Shown here one piece after another: positions 19,993 to 26,418 of a DNA stretch of 26,418 nucleotides (its first letter is position 1; every line of letters begins with the position of its first letter). The stretch is from a virus, in IMG/VR virus record IMGVR_UViG_3300029319_000416, positions 1 through 26,418 of that record; one strand, 5' to 3'. Made by a program: the position numbers and the translations under genes. Below the pieces are notes generated by a model. It had not been told where the DNA came from. It saw only the letters and a program-made list of their open reading frames with translations, and did not search any database.

Positions 19993-22388
19993 TGTACGCT
20001 CCTATCTTTCATGCGTTCTCTTTCTAAAGCAGCTTGTATTCTAGCGGCTGTCTGCTCTTCTTGACTTCTAATGCGCTCATCAAACTGACGAGATTTATCC
20101 ATCATTTGAGCCTGTTTAAGGTTAAGCTCTCGCTCTTCCCGTTCCTTATCATTTTGCTCTGCCAATGCGTCAAGCTGCAATTCTTGTTGCTTCAATGCCA
20201 CTACAGGGTCCGGTTGAGCACTACCAGAAAGCTGGCGTCCCATGTCCTGTACGGCTTTCATGCCCTCAGCCATATATACAGCAGCTAAGGCATCTATCTG
20301 CATCTGCACCTCTGGGGGAACTTGCTGTTGCCCTTCCATGCCAGACTCGCGCATAGCTCTTTCAACCGCATCTATCTGTACATGTTGAAAGACATGTTTT
20401 TGAAGATTTACAGCGACCATCGGATTTGCAGAAACAAGTGGAGACCCTGACATAACAAGGTGAGCCATAATGTGGGCTTCATGGTTCTGCCCAGGAAACG
20501 CCTGCATTTTCTTACCATCTAGTGCTTCTTGGTTTTCTTGTGCAGGGTCCTTCGGCGTAGGCTGTTGAGCCTCTTCATTCATCAAGTACTTGTCAATGTC
20601 CCGTACACCCAACGCTTCGTACATGTCCCGATAGACCTCATACATGTTGTGTATCTGTGGGGCCTGTGACGCAAGCTGCATCTTGGTTTGAGCTAGAGCA
20701 ATCCTCTGGGCTTGTGAGAAGACATTAGGGTTGGACACAGGTATGACGTCAATCCGATCGTCAAAATCCTGCGCCTTTACTGCAGAGTCTACCCCTTCGA
20801 TTGAATATGGGTAAACAGGCGGCAGACTTTCTGCCATTACCCTTGAAAGCAACTTAAATTCTACCTTCATCGCGTAATGTAAGCGTTTATGAACTGCGCT
20901 CATAACACGAGAGCCCTGCTCCATCATCGCGATTGTAGTTCCCACAGCAGCCTGTTGGTTGCCATCTCCTACCTTGAGGTCTGTTATGGTCGCGAATCGC
21001 CTGCCTGCGTCAACTACGAAGCCTAAAAGGTTAAATAATGTGCCGTCAGGGCCTTTGAACGGCAAAGGCATCAAACTATCACGAATTGCACCCCCAGGAG
21101 CGTCTACGTCCCTAAATTCACCCGGCTGCAGAGGCTCATCATCGTCCCTGATCCGTAGGCCACGAGCTTTGAAGCCTGCTGGAAGGTTGGAAAGCGTCCC
21201 TGCGTCTATCAATTGCCGTAAAGCTGCAGTCGCTGTCCTTGAAAGACCGCCAATTGTATGAATTAAACCCAATCCATAGAAACCAAAGCCAGGAAGGAAC
21301 TTATAATGCACAAAATACTGTATTTTCTCCATGTTTGGGTCATTTTCGCGGTAGTTTCTGCGAATTGACAGTACCTGACCGTTGTCCTGAGAGATAGTTA
21401 CGATGTATGGCAGCTTAATTCCTGTCGGTTCGCCGTCTTGACCCTTGTCCTCGTACCCTTCTAGGTCCAAATCGACGTGACATTCAAGCAATGTGCAGTC
21501 ATAATCCACGGATGACGGCTCAAGACCAGTAATTCTGTCAATTTCTGACTCTAAATCATCGTCCACGGCCTGTTGTGGCAGCACAGGTATGTCCCTGTAA
21601 AAGCCCCCAATCTGCTTTTTACGCAATTCGTTCAAGCTCATACGCACGACATGCGTGATATTGGGGCAAGTTTCTAAATCAGCGGTTTCATATGGCACCA
21701 CCAGATGCTCTGCAGCTACAAATTTACTTACTGCCCGGTCGATGCCCTCGTCATAGTAGACTTTCTTGAACGTGCTACCCGCTAAAGGTAAGTAGAACAG
21801 CATCTGGTCAAACTCAGGGGTGTACTCCTCCATCACATTCGTGATGTAAAAGTTCATAAAGTCCTTTACACGCTGGGCTTGGTCAGACTTTGCTGCGTCT
21901 GCTGACCCGACAATAGCAGTACGCACTGGTCCGCCCGCTGGCAGCAGCTCATTGAACGCTTGAGCTTGGAACTGCACTGCCGCTTCAGCCAACAGTGGAT
22001 GCGTGACGCCTGACGCACCTCTGAAAGGCTCCGATCTTTCTGAATAATTGAATCCCAATAATTCCAAACCGTTTGCATAAGCATCTTCCCAATCCTGTCT
22101 ACTGGCTTTGTTTGCGTCAAAGTCTGATGTAAGCTCACTTGCAAGAGAACCCAAGACTCTGTCGTCTAAATCCTCTGCTAAATTGGCATAAAAACCACTG
22201 TCAGGCATGTCTGTAGACGGTTCAAAGTCTACAATAGCCCCGCCATCCTCCGATATTTGTATGTCAAACTCACTTTCAACAGGCATTTGAAGACTGCCAG
22301 GGGCTTCAATCTCCACCTCTGCCATCAATTCTTCTTGCTCTATCTGTGGATTTTGATTCTCTACCAGAGAAATAGGGGGTCTAACCAT
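19989..22388 (-). CDS. Portal protein
   Basis: At 799 residues this matches the size of large podovirus portals, the dodecameric ring at one capsid vertex through which DNA passes. It has an acidic N-terminal extension (about 1-80). The core contains GVTHPLLAEAAVQFQAQAFNELLPAGGPVRT-like sequence (about residues 126-157) and LPLAGSTFKKVYYDEG. A later conserved-looking block, GDGNQQAAVGTTIAMMEQGS, fits the crown/clip region of this portal family. The last 100 residues are Gln/Glu-rich and probably coiled coil. GAGG lies six bases before the ATG. Position after terminase and before scaffold and capsid genes supports the call. Exact family membership was judged by recognition only. Confidence 0.85.
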   Translation of the reverse strand: MVRPPISLVENQNPQIEQEELMAEVEIEAPGSLQMPVESEFDIQISEDGGAIVDFEPSTDMPDSGFYANLAEDLDDRVLGSLASELTSDFDANKASRQDWEDAYANGLELLGFNYSERSEPFRGASGVTHPLLAEAAVQFQAQAFNELLPAGGPVRTAIVGSADAAKSDQAQRVKDFMNFYITNVMEEYTPEFDQMLFYLPLAGSTFKKVYYDEGIDRAVSKFVAAEHLVVPYETADLETCPNITHVVRMSLNELRKKQIGGFYRDIPVLPQQAVDDDLESEIDRITGLEPSSVDYDCTLLECHVDLDLEGYEDKGQDGEPTGIKLPYIVTISQDNGQVLSIRRNYRENDPNMEKIQYFVHYKFLPGFGFYGLGLIHTIGGLSRTATAALRQLIDAGTLSNLPAGFKARGLRIRDDDEPLQPGEFRDVDAPGGAIRDSLMPLPFKGPDGTLFNLLGFVVDAGRRFATITDLKVGDGNQQAAVGTTIAMMEQGSRVMSAVHKRLHYAMKVEFKLLSRVMAESLPPVYPYSIEGVDSAVKAQDFDDRIDVIPVSNPNVFSQAQRIALAQTKMQLASQAPQIHNMYEVYRDMYEALGVRDIDKYLMNEEAQQPTPKDPAQENQEALDGKKMQAFPGQNHEAHIMAHLVMSGSPLVSANPMVAVNLQKHVFQHVQIDAVERAMRESGMEGQQQVPPEVQMQIDALAAVYMAEGMKAVQDMGRQLSGSAQPDPVVALKQQELQLDALAEQNDKEREERELNLKQAQMMDKSRQFDERIRSQEEQTAARIQAALERERMKDRSVQ

Positions 22389-22659
22389 TTACAACCTCAC
22401 AATCGCAACGCGGGCTCATACCCTTTATAAAGACAGGTGTTCCCTCGCCCATATATGCGCCTGTCACATTAAAATCCATGAACTCTATTGCCTCTGTTAA
22501 AGACATACCGTCCCGTGTCCGCAATATATCCACACATTTATCCCAATCGTAAGCAATCATCACAGGAAGTCCACACCTCTCAGCAGATCCAATAATCGCC
22601 TCATCAAACCCTTCTGCTTTTAACATGATGACTTCTTCGTCAAACTCTTCCTCTATCAT
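22381..22659 (-). CDS. Small acidic conserved phage protein
   Basis: A 92-residue protein of unknown function, with a very acidic start (IEEEFDEEV) and a conserved-looking core AEGFDEAIIGSAERCG, followed by YDWDKCVDIL. It resembles a small protein found next to the portal in many marine phages. The frame is also open from an ATG at 22674 that overlaps the previous stop, but that ATG has no ribosome binding site. The ATG at 22659 has GGAGG eight bases upstream, so I chose it. The end overlaps the portal start by 8 bases. No membrane segment is visible. Confidence 0.8.
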   Translation of the reverse strand: MIEEEFDEEVIMLKAEGFDEAIIGSAERCGLPVMIAYDWDKCVDILRTRDGMSLTEAIEFMDFNVTGAYMGEGTPVFIKGMSPRCDCEVVNG

Positions 22660-22673
22660 ATCATATCCCTCCA

Positions 22674-25600
22674 TTATTGCATATGTTTGATAAATTGTGC
22701 GATACCAGCCTTTACAGGACCACCTTTTGCAAACTTGACCGCAGGGTTGTCACGAACCGATATGTCTTTGAAAGGGGTCGTGGGCCGCGAGGTGTATTCC
22801 CCCACCTTCTGTTTAAGGTCGTCTTTTCGCTTTTTAGAAGGACGAGCATCAATAAACGTGTCTTGAAAAGCGGCCCGCCGTTCACGGCTCATGTTCTTAA
22901 CTACATTGTCAGGATGCAACAAAGCTATGTCTTCAATAGCTTTGAGAGCTCTTTTCTCTGCTTTTTGAATGTCCCTGTGCAATTGATTAAACTTTTTACC
23001 TACCTCAGAGTTATCAATCGCATGTAAATAACCCTTTGTAATCCTGTCTTGTTGCTTTGCTAAGTCCATAATCAAAGGATATATACTTCCGGGCGTTGAC
23101 CTTGCCGCTTCTTCTTCAAACTTAGCGACAGTCATCTCACCGTCTCGAACTCTTTTTAACCTTCTCAATATGCCATTGACCTTCATCTGTCCTTCAGCCG
23201 TATTCAAAGCATTTCCAAGCTCGTCTGACACAACAGCAAGGTTGCCATCAGGGGTCTCATAGGTAAAAAACTTGTGCCCAGGGTCTTGCCGCAGTTTGTT
23301 TTGTATTTCTTGGTACCTGGCTTTATTCGCAGGAGACGGATTGTTTTTCATAATAGTTTCTTGAATTTCAAGATCAGTTAAAAGTTGTCGCATGTCAAAA
23401 GGCAGTTCAAATTCAATGGTATTTCCGTATTGGACTGAAAAATACTTTTCAGTGCCGTCAGGCAAGACTTCATCTAAAGCCTTCTTATAGTGTATGGTTG
23501 ACGTTTTTTTGACAGCATCGTGCATGAAAGCCTCGCCTTTGCCCATATCCGCGAGTCGCGTATACTCAGAAAGGGCCTGTACAAACTCGTCTGCCACTGC
23601 CGTGCCATAAGTTTCTTCCAATTTAGTCCTGTCAAACTTTCCTACTTGGGGCCGAAGAAAGGCATCGGTGATGTTGCCTTTGCCTTTAAACTCGCCTTCG
23701 CCTCTGACCATCTGTCCAAGATAGTAAATGCTTTCATTTGCCGCCGCGTCCTTGGCTGCAGCCCCACTGGTTGACTCCAAACTCTCGTGAAGCTTTCTCA
23801 TATTACCACCAAAGTCCTGTTGGAAATTGTTACCTTTAGCACCAAAAGAATCTCTAATCGCGTTTACAGCGTCTTGAATATTGTCGTATGCCCGGTCATT
23901 TAAGGTAGAAATTCGAACCAAGTTTAACAGTTCGCCATCTGTCATACTCCGAACCTTAAACAAGTCTTTAAGGCCCCGCTCCATATTACGCAGAAACCCC
24001 GTTGAAGTTCGAGTAGGGGCACTTGTAATAATGTTCTCGCCGCCAATATGCACTTCTGACTCAAAATAACGAGAATTTGGTTTTTTCAAAGCCATTTTAT
24101 CCGCAGGGTAAGACGTCATTAAATACTGTGCAGGAGACAGGTTGTGAATGTCATCTACAGTAATCCCCCCTAAAAAATCAGGGTTAGGATAAGCTACTAA
24201 CAAAGCGGAAGGGTCTCTGAACGCCAATCCTCGACGGCCTGGATCACCTGCAAACCTTGTGAACGACATCATAGGATCGTATGATAAAGAAAATCCTGGC
24301 CTTCTAACCTCTGCACTTGCTGCAGCAGCCCCTGTCAAAGACTCCCGCAGTACATTATCAAATCCTGCTGCTTTAACTAATTCTGTTCGTGGTATGAAAA
24401 CACCAGTTTTTGATTTGTCAGGGTCTCTAAATTTTTCTGCAAGTTCCTCTAGTGTAAGACTGTTACCAATCTCCTCATTTTTTACAAAAATACTTTCTGG
24501 AAACTGTTCTAAAGAGTTTTTCTTTGTGTAGGTCACCCCGTGTGCAAGGCCCCGTATGCCCCCTGCCCCAACTTTTAGCTGGCGTAAAACCTCATCTGAA
24601 ACACCGCCCGTCCTACGGCTTTCTTGTATTTGGCTTTTTTGTACACCTGCCGCTATACGAGGACCAAAAGATGCTACGCCTTGGTCAAAAAGCTCTGGGT
24701 TTTCGTCTACTGCTCTGTCTACTGCATCGAGCTCATCAAGGCTTACATCCGTATCCGCAACATTTTCTTTGCGAAGGTCTATGGGATGCAAAGATTTATG
24801 AATACCCCTCGCAAATCCTTTGTTTGTAAACCTTTGCATTACCATGTTAGCTTCAACTTCACCGTACATGGTATAATATTGTTTCAAAGCTAACTCGAAA
24901 ATTTCTTCATCAAGTACAAATTCACCCTCGCTATCCTGAGTATTACGACCCGCACGTTGCATAAGGTCATCATACATTTGCATTACGGCCCCGCCTCCTG
25001 GGGCTTGCTCTATTGCCTGAATTGCATGTTGTATTTCATGCAATAAATTTTCTGTAAAATCGGCTGCGTCTACAGTGTCTCCTACGGCAATGGTTGGTTC
25101 TCCAAAAATACCTTCCTGTAGGTAAAAAGCCCCCGTCCTTACGGGTTCTCCTCCAATTATTTGTGTATCAGACTCAAGTCTCGCAATCCTTAAATCTTTA
25201 AGCTCCGGGTATTCTGCAAACAATTCTGGAAAATCAATTACTTCTGATAAAAGAGGAGACCTGCCCATATCAGGTTTCCCATCTGGAAACTTTGCAGTCA
25301 TTCTATCCAATTGAACCCTGCCGTCATCCAAAGTTCTGTAGGTCATTACGTCTTTTTTAATGCCGAACAGCCCGTCTTCAGGAGAAATTCTTAAATAATC
25401 CTTTATTGCACTGCCTTGTTGACCTGGAGGAGTTTCACCGGGGGTGCTCCCATATTCTTTTCCAAATTTAAGTTTGACATTAGCCGTTGGTATCTCAAAT
25501 CTAAACGCCTCCAAGTCGCTTGGGAAAACATCAGAGTCAAAATAAGACATATTCGCTCTGAAAATGTCCTCCTTGCTTCTGCCCATAGCTCGCATGGATT

Positions 25601-26198
25601 GAGCCAGTCTCATTCTTGTAGAGCCTGTTTTTGCTTTGACCCCGCCCATCATGCCAAGAATAGTTGATCCGTCGTCCGCGAGCCGCGCAGTAGAAACTAC
25701 TGTCCCTGCCGCCATAGCCGCCGGGACTAAAGAAGGGTCATAAAAAATTTCTCTGAAATTTTCAGGTTGAAAAACATTTTCGCGCTGGTCTTCAAGCAAA
25801 AAGTCATATCCACGAGACAAACCTATTGCAGACTTAATCTGGTCCTCTGGAATTTGAGCTATGCCCTCTGTTACAGTTTTGGCTACTTCAGCGGGGTTGT
25901 CTCTAAGTGCAGAGGCAAAACTCATTATGCCTTGTACAATAGGCATATAGCTCAGCCCAAATTCAGGTTCACCGTATACCCCTTCCGTCTTAACCCTTGT
26001 CTTCTCTCCAGGGGCTCCGTCAATAACGTCAACGTATTCAGTCGTCGGCTGCTTAATGATAGGAGACCTGAAAGGCTGAAACAGATTGCTTATTTGAGAT
26101 ATGATACCCAAATCTTTTGACGCTCTGTTAGGAAGGCCGTACTCATACCCCTGTGGGGCAAGAGCGTCTAAAAATTTTTCGCTTGTGGATTTAGCCAT
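22674..26198 (-). CDS. Large polyvalent protein with HEIQH zinc-metalloprotease motif
   Basis: This 1174-residue protein sits between terminase and portal, a usual place for phage polyvalent proteins, which can enter the host with the DNA. Residues 195-215 (SxRMRLAQSMRAMGRSKEDIF) and 310-400 resemble the polyvalent-protein-associated metalloprotease domain. HEIQH at 387-391 gives the two zinc-binding His and the catalytic Glu, and GEVEA at 446-450 offers a later Glu ligand. Residues about 550-720 show a His (LAHG, 551-554), SLS (637-639) and ESE (713-715) order that may be an ADP-ribosyltransferase-like fold; this is inference. The last third is helical and charged. The C terminus carries FAKGGPV, a motif shared with a basic protein elsewhere in the window. 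Only a weak ribosome binding site precedes the ATG. Confidence 0.8.
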   Translation of the reverse strand: MAKSTSEKFLDALAPQGYEYGLPNRASKDLGIISQISNLFQPFRSPIIKQPTTEYVDVIDGAPGEKTRVKTEGVYGEPEFGLSYMPIVQGIMSFASALRDNPAEVAKTVTEGIAQIPEDQIKSAIGLSRGYDFLLEDQRENVFQPENFREIFYDPSLVPAAMAAGTVVSTARLADDGSTILGMMGGVKAKTGSTRMRLAQSMRAMGRSKEDIFRANMSYFDSDVFPSDLEAFRFEIPTANVKLKFGKEYGSTPGETPPGQQGSAIKDYLRISPEDGLFGIKKDVMTYRTLDDGRVQLDRMTAKFPDGKPDMGRSPLLSEVIDFPELFAEYPELKDLRIARLESDTQIIGGEPVRTGAFYLQEGIFGEPTIAVGDTVDAADFTENLLHEIQHAIQAIEQAPGGGAVMQMYDDLMQRAGRNTQDSEGEFVLDEEIFELALKQYYTMYGEVEANMVMQRFTNKGFARGIHKSLHPIDLRKENVADTDVSLDELDAVDRAVDENPELFDQGVASFGPRIAAGVQKSQIQESRRTGGVSDEVLRQLKVGAGGIRGLAHGVTYTKKNSLEQFPESIFVKNEEIGNSLTLEELAEKFRDPDKSKTGVFIPRTELVKAAGFDNVLRESLTGAAAASAEVRRPGFSLSYDPMMSFTRFAGDPGRRGLAFRDPSALLVAYPNPDFLGGITVDDIHNLSPAQYLMTSYPADKMALKKPNSRYFESEVHIGGENIITSAPTRTSTGFLRNMERGLKDLFKVRSMTDGELLNLVRISTLNDRAYDNIQDAVNAIRDSFGAKGNNFQQDFGGNMRKLHESLESTSGAAAKDAAANESIYYLGQMVRGEGEFKGKGNITDAFLRPQVGKFDRTKLEETYGTAVADEFVQALSEYTRLADMGKGEAFMHDAVKKTSTIHYKKALDEVLPDGTEKYFSVQYGNTIEFELPFDMRQLLTDLEIQETIMKNNPSPANKARYQEIQNKLRQDPGHKFFTYETPDGNLAVVSDELGNALNTAEGQMKVNGILRRLKRVRDGEMTVAKFEEEAARSTPGSIYPLIMDLAKQQDRITKGYLHAIDNSEVGKKFNQLHRDIQKAEKRALKAIEDIALLHPDNVVKNMSRERRAAFQDTFIDARPSKKRKDDLKQKVGEYTSRPTTPFKDISVRDNPAVKFAKGGPVKAGIAQFIKHMQ

Positions 26199-26418
26199 AA
26201 TATGCGCGGACCTGAGTATGCTTATCTTCGTCTATGTCCCAATCGTCCGTGGGCAGCGATACAAAGTTACCTTGCCGATAACGCATTAACGCTTGGGTCA
26301 TGCTGTCAACAAGGTCATCATACTCCCCATTTGGAAACGCTGCAACTTCTTCAATAAGCTCATCCGCAAAGGTTTCATCAGGGGCATACACCATACCTGC
26401 TTCAAACAAAGGTGAGAC
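26191..26418 (-). CDS. Large terminase subunit, C-terminal end (partial)
   Basis: The frame is open to the window edge and encodes the last 75 residues of what looks like the ATPase/nuclease that packages DNA into the prohead. The visible part reads V-S-P-L-F-E-A-G, then an acidic stretch and the motif FPNGEYDDLVDSMTQAL, typical of the end of the RNase H-like nuclease domain. There D of the DDLVDS segment would be a metal-binding catalytic acid. A TTG at 26409 could be read as a start, but the residues before it fit the family, so the gene continues outside the window. The stop overlaps the next gene by 8 bases. The portal two genes further on supports the assignment. Confidence 0.88.
   Translation of the reverse strand, partial: VSPLFEAGMVYAPDETFADELIEEVAAFPNGEYDDLVDSMTQALMRYRQGNFVSLPTDDWDIDEDKHTQVRAYYG

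Noticed and set aside
26191-26409. TTG at 26409 as the true start of a 72-residue protein
   Set aside because: The codons before it (V-S-P) are open and fit the terminase family, so this is a truncated gene end.
1-26418. tRNA genes, integrase, transposase or attachment sites
   Set aside because: None was recognised on either strand by reading. Short tRNA genes could still be missed without a covariance search, but there is almost no non-coding space for them.

Overview
The window reads as part of the virion-structure (late) region of a tailed dsDNA phage, most likely a short-tailed (podovirus-like) phage of marine bacterioplankton. The basis is recognition of protein families common in uncultured marine phage genomes: a gpT-like capsid protein of about 300 residues, a large portal, LKVDTI-type fibre proteins, small Lys/Arg-rich proteins with GGPV or MMRGG motifs, and a phage GroES-like protein. 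Base composition is moderately AT-rich by eye. Every supported gene lies on the minus strand and is transcribed from high to low coordinates. Genes are packed with 1-14 base overlaps (TAATG and ATGA) or gaps of a few bases. I saw no tRNA, integrase, insertion sequence or CRISPR array. The only non-coding stretch above 100 bases is 14391-14542.

Layout in transcription order. (1) 26418-19989, packaging: the C-terminal end of the large terminase subunit, a 1174-residue polyvalent protein with an HEIQH metalloprotease motif, a small acidic protein, and the portal. (2) 19992-17521: small accessory and membrane proteins, including a three-helix holin candidate and a gene that seems to start at ATT, then a GroES-like co-chaperonin. 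(3) 17512-14543, head: scaffold, a conserved structural protein, a 215-residue capsid-associated protein and the major capsid protein, closed by a strong intrinsic terminator. (4) 14390-11421: a decoration-like protein, then a cluster of very small, very basic proteins, two of them only 27 and 53 residues. (5) 11421-7550: head-tail joining and tail proteins (gp4-like adaptor, neck-like protein, fibre protein with a cupredoxin-like end, SU10-type adaptor, small fibre and baseplate-like proteins). (6) 7540-1: a long array of short fibre-type genes.

The most notable feature is in region 6. A four-gene block (one MPYIG-type gene followed by three genes ending in Gly-Asp-Leu-Ala) occurs twice, at 7540-5885 and 4443-2803, with the same internal order. 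Six gene junctions share a near-invariant 14-17 base sequence (GGAGACCTCGCATAATG or close). It encodes the GDLA tail, supplies the next gene's ribosome binding site, and overlaps stop with start. This looks like a modular fibre-gene cassette with a coding-neutral joint. Downstream come a protein built of exact 20-residue repeats and two further fibre-like proteins.

Functional names rest on motif and family recognition from reading alone. Gene boundaries are more certain than most roles.
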